From the NCBI GenBank assembly GCA_020444045.1, contig JAHLLS010000014.1, forward strand, positions 62,001-126,000: a DNA stretch of 64,000 nucleotides. Direction: 5' to 3'. Position 1 is the first letter of the stretch, and each line of letters begins with the position of its first letter. A model generated the notes under the pieces. It did no database searches, was not told the DNA's origin, and was given only the letters and a program-made list of their open reading frames with translations. The translations under genes and the position numbers were made by a program. Positions 9,071 to 17,143 of the stretch are shown here, in pieces. Source of the stretch: Deltaproteobacteria bacterium (GTDB lineage: Bacteria > Desulfobacterota > Desulfobacteria > Desulfobacterales > UBA5852).

Positions 9071-9256
9071 TCATTTCACTATCGTGCCGTTAAAGGAATA
9101 GACTCTTACCGTGTCGGTAAACCAACCTTTCTTACGCCACTTGTAATTTACGACAATGGAATCGTCATAAACGATGCCACGCCAGTCGATCGTTCCTTGA
9201 TTTGGACTCACGGTCACAGCCTCGAAATGGATGCCATCCTTTTGATAGTAAAAACC
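9071..9256 (-). pseudogene. C-terminal remnant of a small beta-rich conserved protein
   Basis: The minus strand between a TAA at 9257-9259 and a TGA at 9071-9073 is open with a coherent protein-like reading: DGIHFEAVTVSPNQGTIDW, then RGIVYDDSIVVNYKWRKKGW and a final YSFNGTIVK. This resembles the C-terminal half of small (~130 residue) conserved hypothetical proteins whose ends read like HFEA...SPxxGxIxWxG...FxGTLK. No in-frame start codon with a ribosome-binding site exists, and the matching N-terminal half is absent upstream. I read it as a 5'-truncated gene fossil. The family match is from memory and would need a search. Confidence 0.45.
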
Positions 9257-9400
9257 TTATCTTGATCACGCTATAAAATTTCTGTGCCTGCCAAAAAGCC
9301 GCTCAGAAGTATTTGATTCGCAAACCGCAGCAGTCCTTTGAGGGCGCGATGCCATAATGCAATCAATGAACCAACAACGCCTGCAAGAAACGTTTCGCTT

Positions 9401-9733
9401 CTAGTTAATACTGTTCCTGCGAACAGACTCGATGGCCTCAATCCCTTCCGACTTGGAAACCGTGTGAATTTGGATTTGCATCGGATGGTCCAAGAGGGCT
9501 TTTGTCCCAAGCAGAGCGCCGAAGCGATGAGACATAAAATGTTGATCGAGATCTCCACGGGTTTCCCACTCTCCCAGCATGCTAAAGCGATTTTTGTCTT
9601 CGATGTCGCAAAATATGGAATAGCTGAGGCAACCCGTTTCTTTGCCCGATGGCTCGATCATGGAAAGAAGAGTTTGCGCAACCTCAAGCTGCTTCTCTGG
9701 AAGCACGTCTAAAGTGATACGAATGACGACCAT
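9401..9733 (-). CDS. Antibiotic biosynthesis monooxygenase (ABM) domain protein
   Basis: 110 residues from the ATG at 9733, chosen over an upstream start six codons earlier because AGAGAGG lies 7 nt before it. MVVIRITLDVLPEKQLEVAQTLLSMIEPSGKETGCLSY is the dimeric alpha/beta-barrel ABM fold: the first strand, a helix, then the GCLSY turn and FSMLGEWETRGDLDQHFMSHRF. These proteins include quinol monooxygenases and heme-degrading enzymes, but many small members have no known substrate. Cytoplasmic. It lies 34 nt downstream of khpA on the same strand, so co-transcription is possible. Confidence 0.75.
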   Translation of the reverse strand: MVVIRITLDVLPEKQLEVAQTLLSMIEPSGKETGCLSYSIFCDIEDKNRFSMLGEWETRGDLDQHFMSHRFGALLGTKALLDHPMQIQIHTVSKSEGIEAIESVRRNSIN

Positions 9734-9767
9734 TTGGGAACCTCTCTTCAATGTGACGGTGCTTTGA

Positions 9768-9998
9768 TTATTCCACGACCTCGAGCACCGCGCGTTTTTT
9801 TGCTTTGGCTGAAACAGCGTTCAATAGCGTCCGCAGAGCACCGACCGTCCGGCCCTGCTTGCCTAAGACTTTGCCAATGTCGGCCTTGGCGACGGTCAGC
9901 TCCAGGATCGACGAATGCATCCCCCCCACTTCCCGAACGGATACCATTTCCGGTTGATCCACCAGCGCCTGTGCAATAAGTTCGATCATCTCTTTCAT
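9768..9998 (-). CDS. khpA: KH-domain RNA-binding protein KhpA
   Basis: 76 residues, the usual size of the YlqC/KhpA family. The central GKVLGKQGRTVGALRTLL carries the GxxG loop (GKQG) that contacts single-stranded RNA in KH domains. MKEMIELIAQALVDQPEMVSV is the typical N-terminal helix. RBS CGGAGG lies 9 nt upstream. In many bacteria khpA sits between rpsP and rimM; here it is free-standing, so it may be a second copy or relocated. KhpA with KhpB binds many RNAs and affects cell division and envelope synthesis. Confidence 0.85.
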   Translation of the reverse strand: MKEMIELIAQALVDQPEMVSVREVGGMHSSILELTVAKADIGKVLGKQGRTVGALRTLLNAVSAKAKKRAVLEVVE

Positions 9999-10219
9999 GT
10001 CATTTCCTCCGCTGTGATGTCATGGACAATGGTGCGCTAACGCAGTTCAAACCACATCGTTCAAAAGGGGACGACATCAGCAACATGCTGCCCAAACCGA
10101 CTCCTGGCATGGTCACAGATACAGTGCTGCACAGCCCTCCCCCGTCGTCGCCGACCAATGACCATAGCGTAGCGTGCGGCTTAGACACCCCGGGAGATGA
10201 CCACCACGGTTTCTTTGCA

Positions 10220-10609
10220 TCACGCCGGTGCATGATCACCGCCGGCCGCCGGATTCATGAGGGACGATTTAAAAGTGGTTTTAGGTGTGCTGTGGCTTTT
10301 CATCTCATCGAGCTGATTTTTAAGGACTCCGATTTTATCGATATAACCGTCTCCGGTGGCTTTACAGCGCTTTAGCGCCTTGCGGGTCTTCAAGCGGCCC
10401 ATCATGCTGCCGGCCGCCGAAAGCAATATTCCGCCGAAGAAAAAAATCAGGAGAATGACGCCGTTGGAGATCGGCGGCAACGTAATGTCGATCAGGAGCA
10501 TGTTGAGGTTGAGGCTTTGTTTGGTCAAATAGAGGGATTGATTTTGTATGAATAGGAGTCCAATCATCAAAACGACAGCTACCCAAATGATATAGAGTAT
10601 TTTTTTCAT
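10220..10609 (-). CDS. LapA-domain inner-membrane protein
   Basis: 129 residues. Two membrane segments flank a short periplasmic loop: about residues 4-22 (ILYIIWVAVVLMIGLLF) and 50-68 (GVILLIFFFGGILLSAAGS). The cytoplasmic end has a charged helix (KRCKATGDGYIDKIGVLKNQLDEM). This is the layout of the LapA/YciS family (DUF1049), which in enterobacteria works with LapB and FtsH to control LPS synthesis through LpxC turnover. The C-terminal helix is shorter than in E. coli LapA and there is no lapB nearby. A 33-bp double palindrome at 10871 and a sigma-54-like element at 10754-10769 lie upstream. The identical pair stands before ftsH, which is functionally suggestive. Confidence 0.75.
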   Translation of the reverse strand: MKKILYIIWVAVVLMIGLLFIQNQSLYLTKQSLNLNMLLIDITLPPISNGVILLIFFFGGILLSAAGSMMGRLKTRKALKRCKATGDGYIDKIGVLKNQLDEMKSHSTPKTTFKSSLMNPAAGGDHAPA

Positions 10610-10753
10610 TTCTTTGCCTCTTTCAGAAAAAATATTGCTAATCCGCCGCTTCTGGCCGCAAACTATACAGAAGTATGCGATGCCGTGAAAAATCGGCTGA
10701 TAATCATCACGTCAACAGACTGACTTGGACTTCTTCTTGACATACCTTGCTAA

Positions 10754-10769
10754 ATCAAGATTCATGCCG
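10754..10769 (-). promoter_or_regulatory. Sigma-54-like -24/-12 element upstream of the LapA-like gene
   Basis: Read on the minus strand: CGGCATGAATCTTGAT. It has GGCA at -24 and TTG at -12 with the correct 10-nt GG-to-G spacing, but lacks the C of the -12 GC and the first T. On its own it is weak. Its value comes from position: the GG lies 103 nt from the palindrome at 10871, exactly as in front of ftsH. The predicted transcript would start about 134 nt before the gene. Confidence 0.35.
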
Positions 10770-10870
10770 GAGTAAGCATGCTTTGCGTTATAGAGCATAA
10801 CTTACTGGTTTGTTACTATAATTTATAAAAACTACACTTAGCGGCAGGTTGCTGGCCGGCGTATTAACGA

Positions 10871-10903
10871 GGTCATATATGACCGATGGCCATATATGAC
10901 CCC
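10871..10903. promoter_or_regulatory. 33-bp double palindrome, copy 1 (candidate enhancer or operator)
   Basis: A perfect 14-bp palindrome GGTCATATATGACC, a GAT spacer, then GGCCATATATGACC and CC. The two 14-mers are also near-perfect inverted copies of each other, so the element is a tandem of two dyads with a 17-bp period. All 33 bp recur unchanged at 15551-15583. Paired 14-bp dyads upstream of a -24/-12 promoter are typical upstream activator sites for sigma-54 enhancer-binding proteins. Confidence 0.6.
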
Positions 10904-11136
10904 AATTGTGGGGGGTTTTATGCAATGGTAGACATCATCTTTGATTCCCCTGAAAAGATACCATGGCCGAAAACTTTGGGTTCTCGTTTTGATAATCGCT
11001 TTTCCGGCGATATAAATGAAATGATAATGTCGCCCAAAATAGGTCAGCCACATTAGAACGGCGCTTAGTTGGCAGACATTTTTTATCCGCTGGCATTTTA
11101 AGGCTATTCGGATGCTTTGGCCGGCGGATGGAATTG

Positions 11137-11793
11137 TCAGGCCGCATACCAAAGCACGAGAAAATAATGACATGTGGTACCGGTGATAACAAATAGGTGC
11201 CAGATGAAATGGCCGTAGGGTATTCGTGAATCGGTTGCAAAAAAGGCCACACCGATGGTGTATGACAAGCCTCCCGCAATCAATAGGAACAGGCCCGCAG
11301 CGGGCATGTTGGCGAATAAAGGCTTTACCGCAATCACGAGCAGCCACCCCATCAGAAGATATAGGCAGGTGGAAATAATGGGATGAGCAGTTTTATAGAA
11401 AGCTTTCAGCACGACCCCGGCTGTTGCAAACCCCCAAACAATAGCGAAGAGCGTCCAGCCGAATGCGCCGCGAAATATGCCAAGGGTCAACGGGGTATAC
11501 GTGCCCGCGATAAGAATAAAGATCGCGGAATGCTCGACGATTCGAAAACAGCGCTTGCCCCTGCCAGCTGGCCACGCATGGTAGAGCGTGGAGGCGAGAT
11601 AAAGAAGGATCACGGAGGCGGCGAAGACACTCGTGCCGACAATGAATCCGGTGTCCCCATGGTGCACCGCATGAATGACGAGAAATGGCGTTCCGATGAG
11701 CGCGCCGACCAGCCCAATGCCGTGGCTGACACTGTTGGCGATCTCTTCGCCTTGGGACTGCATCTCCTTTAGGTTTGAAAGGATCAATTGCAC
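11137..11793 (-). CDS. Hemolysin III / PAQR family membrane protein (TrhA-like)
   Basis: About 218 residues with seven hydrophobic segments. It carries the family hallmarks: EEIANSVSHGIGLVGAL at the N-terminus, STLYHAWPAGRGKRCFRIVEHSAIFILIAGTYTP in the middle and the late-membrane HFIWHLFVITGTTCHYF with conserved His residues. PAQR/hemolysin III proteins are thought to be metal-dependent membrane amidases or lipid-homeostasis proteins. The frame opens at a GTG at 11823, but the GTG at 11793 has AGGGA 7-8 nt upstream and gives the normal family length. An ATG at 11763 would put the RBS too close. Single gene, inner membrane. Confidence 0.85.
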   Translation of the reverse strand: MQLILSNLKEMQSQGEEIANSVSHGIGLVGALIGTPFLVIHAVHHGDTGFIVGTSVFAASVILLYLASTLYHAWPAGRGKRCFRIVEHSAIFILIAGTYTPLTLGIFRGAFGWTLFAIVWGFATAGVVLKAFYKTAHPIISTCLYLLMGWLLVIAVKPLFANMPAAGLFLLIAGGLSYTIGVAFFATDSRIPYGHFIWHLFVITGTTCHYFLVLWYAA

Positions 11794-11879
11794 GTCGCTT
11801 CCCTCTCTTCCTTCATCGCACACGGCACCGACTCGACTTCGCGGGGAGGGCCTTGTTATCCATCGAACAACGCCTTTAA

Positions 11880-12254
11880 TCAGCCGTTTTTATGGCATTT
11901 TCCGGTGTTGGTTGCAAATCGGGCCCCCCCTCCGAAATGAATGACAAGCCGATTGTCCCCGGCGTCGAGGTCTCTTTTGGCCTCAAACCCCAGCTTTTTG
12001 CCCAGCGCGAGCATGTTTCGATTCTCTTGTAATACGATTCCGTGAACCGTTTTGAATCCCTGCTTCTCGGCAATTGAAAGGCATTTTTTCAACAAATTGC
12101 CCCCGATGCCCTTGCCTTGCCAGGCATCACCCACCAGAACGGCGAATTCCCCCGTCCTGCCATCCGCATCGCCGATGGTTCCCGCTTTTTCGCTGGCGCC
12201 CACCACCGCGACTTGGCGCGGGTTAAAGATGCGTTTCAAATTGTATTGGGCCAT
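11880..12254 (-). CDS. Collapsed acyl-CoA synthetase/GNAT fusion (in-frame internal deletion)
   Basis: 124 residues in an intact frame with RBS AAAGGA before the ATG. Residues 1-27 (LKRIFNPRQVAVVGASEKAG) are the start of an ADP-forming acyl-CoA synthetase CoA-binding domain. From residue 29 the protein jumps directly into the end of a GNAT domain: GEFAVLVGDAWQGKGIGGNLL (acetyl-CoA loop) and NRNMLALGKKLGF. In the known ~900-residue Pat-type protein acetyltransferases these parts are separated by about 700 residues. The simplest reading is an in-frame deletion that left the two ends joined. The GNAT part has lost its first strands, so activity is unlikely, although the reading frame and start are preserved. 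Confidence 0.7.
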   Translation of the reverse strand: MAQYNLKRIFNPRQVAVVGASEKAGTIGDADGRTGEFAVLVGDAWQGKGIGGNLLKKCLSIAEKQGFKTVHGIVLQENRNMLALGKKLGFEAKRDLDAGDNRLVIHFGGGARFATNTGKCHKNG

Positions 12255-12406
12255 TTTGTATCCTTTGATTAGGACCCAGTTTATGGCTCCCCTCCGTTAT
12301 CAGAAATCGTGGTTCAGGAAACCGCTGATATCGTCGCTATGACGGTGTTCTTCATTTCGTTCCTTCATCCTTTAAGGGTCTCTTACCTGTTCCTGGCAGC
12401 GTTCAC

Positions 12407-12721
12407 CTACTTCACAATCAGATCGTTCTTGACGGATTTGACCCCCTTGACGCTATACGCGATCTGGTTGGCCTTATCGACGGCCTGCCGGGAATTGACA
12501 AAGCCGCTCAGCTGAACCGTGCCCTTGTAGGTCTCGACACTGATCTGGAAGGACTTGAGAAAATCATCCTCGGCCAGCAGCGATTTGACCTTGGTCGTGA
12601 TGACCGAATCGTCCACGTATTCCCCCGTGCTCTCCTTTTTGGAGGTCGATGCGCAGGCCGCCAAGGCGACGATAAACATGATGAGAACCAAATATGCCAA
12701 AATTCTACGTCTCGTCTTCAT
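12407..12721 (-). CDS. BON-domain lipoprotein (OsmY-like)
   Basis: 104 residues. The N-terminus has a basic start, a hydrophobic stretch and the lipobox VALAAC, so the mature protein starts at a lipidated Cys and sits in the periplasm, probably on the outer membrane. The rest is one BON domain: DDSVITTKVKSLLAED, then ISVETYKGTVQLSGFVNSR and VKGVKSVKNDLIVK. BON proteins bind phospholipid and are typically induced by osmotic or envelope stress (OsmY, DolP). One BON domain here rather than two. It lies among other small stress-type genes on the same strand. Confidence 0.88.
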   Translation of the reverse strand: MKTRRRILAYLVLIMFIVALAACASTSKKESTGEYVDDSVITTKVKSLLAEDDFLKSFQISVETYKGTVQLSGFVNSRQAVDKANQIAYSVKGVKSVKNDLIVK

Positions 12722-12776
12722 AATCCTTACTCCTTTTTAGTGGATACCTCGCCTTGTCCGGCGAAAAATCAACAGG

Positions 12777-12890
12777 TCACACCCGCCTTCGTCCTTGGAA
12801 CACCTGGATCAGCGCCTCGGTAATCGTTTAGCCTGTCAACGACCCCAAACCCCACAGAACTATAAAAATTACAAATATTGTCCAAAGCAT
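12777..12890 (-). pseudogene. Degenerate lmo0937/DUF5670-type small membrane protein
   Basis: From the ATG at 12890 the minus strand reads MLWTIFVIFIVLWGLGSLTG and then stops (TAA 12828-12830). Continuing in the same frame past the stop gives TITEALIQVFQGRRRV and a second stop (TGA 12777-12779). Intact members of this ~45-50 residue family start MLWTI..ILLVLWLLG and end LIxxxxGRR. This copy therefore keeps both ends but has lost the middle hydrophobic segment and gained a stop. A functional 20-residue peptide cannot be ruled out. Confidence 0.5.
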
Positions 12891-12919
12891 GTTGAGTACC
12901 TTTCCAAGGCCGCCCTTCT

Positions 12920-13246
12920 TTATCCACGGGCGTCTGTCGTTACTTCCCGACCGTTTTTTTGATCCTTCCGATCAGTCCTTGCAATTTTCCGGTTTTGCCT
13001 TCCACCCTGCCTTTTGCTTCCAGAGTCGGATTCCTGGCCACTTTCCCGGCGATCTCCTTGACCTTGCCCTTCACTTGGTGCCATGTGCCTTGGGCATTGT
13101 CCTGGGTGCTTGATTTCACGGTCTGCCTCCTTCGTGAAAGCGCGGTTTTGCGGAAGACTCTTTTCTTCAACACTGTTCGATCTGAATTCCTTTTCGATCA
13201 GATTCCTGACATAGGTCGGAACACCATCTTTCAGGATATTCGCCAT
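12920..13246 (-). CDS. Uncertain ORF with good start, overlapping the CsbD gene
   Basis: The ATG at 13246 has an excellent AGGAGG 6 nt upstream and begins MANILKDGVPTYVRNLIEKEF, which reads like real protein. After about 40 codons the frame runs into the CsbD gene in another phase, and the remaining 65 residues (rich in G, R, Q) look like a shadow. Either a short upstream gene lost its own stop through a frameshift, or a small leader is translated into csbD. Only the first ~40 residues deserve weight. Family unknown. Confidence 0.3.
   Translation of the reverse strand: MANILKDGVPTYVRNLIEKEFRSNSVEEKSLPQNRAFTKEADREIKHPGQCPRHMAPSEGQGQGDRRESGQESDSGSKRQGGRQNRKIARTDRKDQKNGREVTTDARG
12940..13119 (-). 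CDS. CsbD family stress-response protein
   Basis: 59 residues from a GTG at 13119 preceded by AAGGAGG at 6-nt spacing; a longer in-frame reading upstream lacks an RBS. KSSTQDNAQGTWHQVKGKVKE, then LEAKGRVEGKTGKLQGLIG is the CsbD pattern: a hydrophilic helical bundle with repeated KGKxxE and KxxGKxQ elements. CsbD proteins are abundant general-stress proteins of unknown mechanism (sigma-B regulon in Bacillus, YjbJ in E. coli). It lies next to the BON lipoprotein and other small stress-type genes. Confidence 0.8.
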   Translation of the reverse strand: MKSSTQDNAQGTWHQVKGKVKEIAGKVARNPTLEAKGRVEGKTGKLQGLIGRIKKTVGK

Positions 13247-13306
13247 CTTAGCCTCCTGTCGTGTTTCCTTTGGTAGAGCGCCTTGCTGACGATTTTATTT
13301 CCATGA

Positions 13307-15205
13307 TCAGGCGGCAAGGGGCGGAGTGGCTAACGACAACATCTCTCTGAGCTCGTCTCCCTGGACACTTTCCTGCTGGGAAAGGAGATGCGCCAACGCG
13401 TCGAGGACGGTGCGCCGTTCCGATAGGATCTTGCGTACACGCTGGTGGGCTTCATGGACGAACCGCGCGACCTCGTCATCGATCTGCGCGGCCTTGGCTT
13501 CGCTGTAGACTTTCCCGGTCGAAAAACTTTCGGCCAAAAACATCGGCTGGCGTGACCGTTCGTAGCTCACCAGGCCCATGGCATCGCTCATTCCATATTC
13601 CGTGACCATGGCCCGGGCAATGTCCGAGGCGCGCTGCAGATCGTTCTGGGCGCCGGTGGAAATTTCATTGAACACCACCTCCTCTGCCACACGCCCTCCC
13701 AAGAGAACAGCCAGCCGGTCGAGCAGTTCCGAACGGGTCAACAAATAGCGGTCTTCCGTAGGCTGCTGCTGGGTATAGCCGAGCGCGGCGATCCCTCTCG
13801 GAATGATGGAGATTTTGTGCACCGGGTCGGCGTGTTCCACAGACTCGGCCACAATGGCATGTCCCGACTCGTGGAAGGCGACGATTTCTTTTTCTTTGGG
13901 ATTCATCACCCGATTCTTTTTTTGGAGACCGGCAACCACCCGATCGATGGCCTCATCGAAATCCTCCACTTCCACCATCTCCTTATTGTTGCGGGCCGCC
14001 AGCAAGGCCGCTTCATTGATGATATTGGCCAGGTCCGCGCCGACAAACCCCGGCGTGCGGCCGGCGATCCCGCGCAAGTCGACTTCCGGCCCTAAGAGAA
14101 CATTTTGTGAATGGATTTTCAGGATGGCTTCCCGCCCGTTGATATCCGGTCGATCCACCAGAACCTGTCGGTCCAACCGTCCCGGCCTTAACAGGGCCGG
14201 GTCCAGAATTTCTGGCCGGTTGGTGGCAGCCATGATGATGACCCCTTTATTCGTTTCAAAGCCGTCCATCTCCACCAGGAGTTGGTTGAGGGTCTGCTCC
14301 CGTTCGTCATGCCCGCCCATGACGTTCATTCCCCGGGCTTTGCCGAGGGCGTCCAGTTCGTCGATAAAGATGATGCATGGCGCCTGAAGGGCGGCTTGCG
14401 AGAACAGATCGCGAACGCGGGCCGCTCCCACGCCGACAAACATTTCCACAAACTCGGATCCGCTGATACTGAAGAACGGCACCTGGGCTTCTCCGGCCAC
14501 GGCTTTTGCCAGAAGTGTCTTTCCGGTTCCCGGCGGACCGACCAGAAGGACCCCTTTGGGGATTCGGCCCCCCAATTTCTGAAATTTTTCCGGTGTCTTT
14601 AAAAATTCGACCACTTCCTGGAGTTCTTCCTTGGCCTCATCGATACCCGCCACATCATCGAAGGAAACCTTGGTATCGGTCTGAGCGAAAATTTTGGCTT
14701 TGCTCTTGCTGAAAGACATGACCCCCATTCCCGGCCCCATCTTTTTCATGGCAAAGCGCCACAGCAGAAAAAAGATGCCCAGGGGCAGGATCCAGGATAG
14801 AAGGCCGCTCAGAAATTTATTTTCGTATTGCCCCGAATAGCTTATATTACGTTCATCGAGGGCTTTGACCAGGTCAAGATCGTCCACACGAACTGCTGTA
14901 AACTCACGCACCGGCGTACCTTTCAGGGTTCCCCTGATACTGTCGGGGCCGATGATCACGCTATCGATCGTGCCTTCATCGACGTACTGTTTAAATTGGC
15001 TGTAGGGAATGGTTTCCACTTTGCCGGAGAAAAAATATTGTTGCATGTAAATGACAAAAACCATGGTGATGACAAAATACCAGATGCTGAAGCGTGCTTT
15101 GGGCGGCAGCGCCCCCTGATTGTTTTGAGGGTCACCGGTAACCAGGAGGGAACGCAGTTTTTCCGTAATATTTTCCAGTGGTCCTTTTTTTTCATTTTCT
15201 GCCAT
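13307..15205 (-). CDS. ftsH: ATP-dependent zinc metalloprotease FtsH
   Basis: 632 residues. Two N-terminal membrane helices (about 41-59 and 131-150) enclose a periplasmic domain. Then come the AAA+ module with Walker A GPPGTGKT (223-230), Walker [12 protein letters not shown] and the SRH region [17 protein letters not shown], and the zinc protease with HESGH (445-449). FtsH forms a membrane-bound hexamer that degrades unassembled membrane proteins and short-lived regulators such as LpxC. No cell-division or hpt/folP neighbours are present, so this may be a second ftsH. Upstream lie a sigma-54-like promoter (15434-15449) and the palindrome pair (15551-15583), unusual for this gene. RBS is not strong (the start follows GTAAACG). 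Confidence 0.95.
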   Translation of the reverse strand: MAENEKKGPLENITEKLRSLLVTGDPQNNQGALPPKARFSIWYFVITMVFVIYMQQYFFSGKVETIPYSQFKQYVDEGTIDSVIIGPDSIRGTLKGTPVREFTAVRVDDLDLVKALDERNISYSGQYENKFLSGLLSWILPLGIFFLLWRFAMKKMGPGMGVMSFSKSKAKIFAQTDTKVSFDDVAGIDEAKEELQEVVEFLKTPEKFQKLGGRIPKGVLLVGPPGTGKTLLAKAVAGEAQVPFFSISGSEFVEMFVGVGAARVRDLFSQAALQAPCIIFIDELDALGKARGMNVMGGHDEREQTLNQLLVEMDGFETNKGVIIMAATNRPEILDPALLRPGRLDRQVLVDRPDINGREAILKIHSQNVLLGPEVDLRGIAGRTPGFVGADLANIINEAALLAARNNKEMVEVEDFDEAIDRVVAGLQKKNRVMNPKEKEIVAFHESGHAIVAESVEHADPVHKISIIPRGIAALGYTQQQPTEDRYLLTRSELLDRLAVLLGGRVAEEVVFNEISTGAQNDLQRASDIARAMVTEYGMSDAMGLVSYERSRQPMFLAESFSTGKVYSEAKAAQIDDEVARFVHEAHQRVRKILSERRTVLDALAHLLSQQESVQGDELREMLSLATPPLAA

Positions 15206-15433
15206 TTTCGTTTACCCGTTCTTTCAAAGCGGTATTTTTCCATCATGATGAACGATGCCTGCACCGCATCATGTTTCATCAGGGTCTCGTCACCTAACTG
15301 ACAAGAAATATAAAAGATACTTTTTCGTTTGCGCGTCATCCCCTTCCATGCCAGCCGTGTCTTATCGTATCGCGTCCCTATTCAGCCCGTGGAAATCCTG
15401 GTCTTTGAACCGCAATACGCCGCTATCTTTAAG

Positions 15434-15449
15434 TACAATCTTTGTGCCA
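15434..15449 (-). promoter_or_regulatory. Sigma-54-like promoter upstream of ftsH
   Basis: On the minus strand: TGGCACAAAGATTGTA. The -24 box TGGCAC is perfect and the -12 box has TTG with T instead of C; GG and GT are 10 nt apart as required. The predicted start is near 15423, leaving a leader of about 218 nt. The GG is 103 nt from the nearest edge of the palindrome at 15551, a normal distance for an enhancer-binding site. Confidence 0.5.
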
Positions 15450-15550
15450 GGCTTCTAAATATCGTTTTGGCATTATCCATCATTCTGAATTAATTAGTTA
15501 TTTAGATTTTATAGGGGCTCGTGCGCCGACATAGGCGGGCATGTAAAAAA

Positions 15551-15583
15551 GGTCATATATGACCGATGGCCATATATGACCCC
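15551..15583. promoter_or_regulatory. 33-bp double palindrome, copy 2 (candidate enhancer site)
   Basis: Identical in all 33 bases to 10871-10903: GGTCATATATGACC, spacer GAT, GGCCATATATGACC, CC. It lies 46 bp past the stop codon of the sigma-54 activator gene and about 100 bp upstream of the sigma-54-like element that faces ftsH. As RNA it could also fold into one 14-bp hairpin with a GAT loop, but there is no T-run, so a terminator role is less likely. Confidence 0.6.
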
Positions 15584-15628
15584 GTTTCCAGCCTATTCGT
15601 CATGGGATTGAAATTGAGGAGTGAATTA

Positions 15629-17143
15629 TTATGGTTTGAGGATGTCAAGCTTGCGCATGCGGGCGCGCAGGGTACTGCGCTCAAGTCCGAGGATCTCGGC
15701 CGCACTGTTCTTACCGCTCACTTTCCAGTCGGTTTGTTCTAGCACCCGAACAATGTGCGCCCGTTCGACATCGGCCAGGCTTCGATTGGCCTTGGTTGAA
15801 TCTTTGCGTGGTTTCTTCAGTTCATCCACCAAGTGCAGTTTGGGCCCCGAGGAATTGATCACCGCCCGCTCGAGAACGTTTTCAAGCTCGCGGATATTGC
15901 CGGGCCAATGATAATCCTGCAGCAGTTCCATGACATTGGCGGGGATGCTTTCAATGGACTTGCCCATTCTTTTGGTAATTTTATGCACAAAAGAATCCAC
16001 AAGCAGGGGAATGTCTTCCTTGCGATCCCGCAACGGCGGAACGGTAATCGGAAAAATATTCAACCGATACCACAGGTCTTCCCGGAAGCGGCCTCGGCGG
16101 ACTTCCTCTTCCATATGGCGGTTGGTGGCCGCAATCACCCGCACATCGACTTTGATCGTGCGGGAACTCCCCAGCCGTTCAAACTCGCCATCCTGGAGCA
16201 CTCTGAGCAGCTTGGGCTGCAGTTCCAGGGGCAGTTCACCAATCTCATCCAAAAAAAGGGTGGCGCCGTTGGCAATTTCGAATCGCCCCAACTGTCTTGT
16301 ATGAGCGCCGGTGAAGGCCCCTTTTTCATGGCCGAAGAGCTCGCTTTCGATGAGGGTGGGCGGCAATGCAGCACAATTGATTTTAACCAGGGCGCGATCC
16401 TTACGAAGACTCAGGTTGTGAACGGCCCGGGCGACCAGTTCCTTGCCGGTTCCGGTTTCGCCAAGCACCAGAACAGTCGTATCACTGTCGGCAATTTGTT
16501 CGATCTTATAGAATACGTAATTGATTTGGTCAGTTTGTCCGATGATGTTTTCATAGTTGTACGTCGACTTGATTTCCTCCTGCAGATAGGCCCTCTCAGC
16601 CTCAAGCTTATCCCTTAATTGCTTTATCTCGGACAGGGCGGCCTTGAGATCCAGTTCGGATTGCTTGCGCTCGGTGGTATTCTGAATCCATCCGGACATG
16701 CGAACCGCCTTACCGGCATCGTCCCAGACGGCCTGGCCACGGGATAAAAACCAGAGGTAGACGCCTGGTTTTGTGAGCAGACGGCATTCGACAAAAAACG
16801 GGACACGGTTTTTCAGGTGGTTTTCGATGGCCGCACGCATATATTCGGCGTCCTCGGGATGAAGTCGGCTGCGCAAGGAGTCCATGTCCCCGGGAAACTC
16901 CTGGGATGAAACGCCAAGGGTTTTTATAAAGCCATCCGAATACCTGACGCTGTCCGACTGGAGGTCCCAGTCCCATAAGCCGTCGGTGGAGCCTTCGAGC
17001 GCCTGCAGATAGCGCTCCTCACTCATTCGCGATTCCCGCTGCTTCCGGCTGTAGCGCACCCGCTGGAGGATCAGCCCCACGACAAACAGGGCGACCGCGC
17101 CGCAGAAAAAGGCCACAATAATGGCAGCATTTGGTGAGTTCAA
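15629..17143 (-). CDS. Membrane-anchored PAS-domain sigma-54 enhancer-binding protein
   Basis: 504 residues. One membrane helix (about 8-27), a PAS domain (about 44-157) with a PAC-type end ([12 protein letters not shown]), a coiled-coil linker (160-195), the sigma-54 AAA+ domain and a C-terminal Fis-type helix-turn-helix ([21 protein letters not shown]). Walker A GETGTGKE is at 228-235 and the sigma-54-contacting loop GAFTGA at 275-280, both intact. No receiver domain, so it senses through PAS or membrane input as a one-component activator. The adjacent palindrome (15551-15583) is a candidate binding site, with ftsH and the LapA-like gene as candidate targets. Two small dyads lie upstream of its own start. 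Confidence 0.92.
   Translation of the reverse strand: MNSPNAAIIVAFFCGAVALFVVGLILQRVRYSRKQRESRMSEERYLQALEGSTDGLWDWDLQSDSVRYSDGFIKTLGVSSQEFPGDMDSLRSRLHPEDAEYMRAAIENHLKNRVPFFVECRLLTKPGVYLWFLSRGQAVWDDAGKAVRMSGWIQNTTERKQSELDLKAALSEIKQLRDKLEAERAYLQEEIKSTYNYENIIGQTDQINYVFYKIEQIADSDTTVLVLGETGTGKELVARAVHNLSLRKDRALVKINCAALPPTLIESELFGHEKGAFTGAHTRQLGRFEIANGATLFLDEIGELPLELQPKLLRVLQDGEFERLGSSRTIKVDVRVIAATNRHMEEEVRRGRFREDLWYRLNIFPITVPPLRDRKEDIPLLVDSFVHKITKRMGKSIESIPANVMELLQDYHWPGNIRELENVLERAVINSSGPKLHLVDELKKPRKDSTKANRSLADVERAHIVRVLEQTDWKVSGKNSAAEILGLERSTLRARMRKLDILKP

Larger units (their letters stand above)
10610..11136. other. 527-bp intergenic region upstream of the LapA-like gene
   Basis: No convincing gene on either strand. 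It contains the double palindrome (10871-10903), the sigma-54-like element (10754-10769) and an AT-rich stretch between them (10800-10850). CCCC-AATTGT-GGGG just after the palindrome could form a weak hairpin. The remaining 230 bp next to the hemolysin III stop show nothing I can name. Confidence 0.5.
15206..15628. other. 423-bp regulatory region between the sigma-54 activator gene and ftsH
   Basis: No gene seen. It holds, from the activator gene towards ftsH: the double palindrome (15551-15583), an AT-rich stretch (15460-15530) and a sigma-54-like element (15434-15449). About 220 nt of possible 5' untranslated leader before the ftsH start follow, with nothing further that I can name. Confidence 0.5.

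Noticed and set aside
10901..10920. CCCC-AATTGT-GGGG followed by TTTT as a terminator for the region
   Set aside because: Only a 4-bp stem and a short T-run; it is not positioned at a plus-strand gene end.
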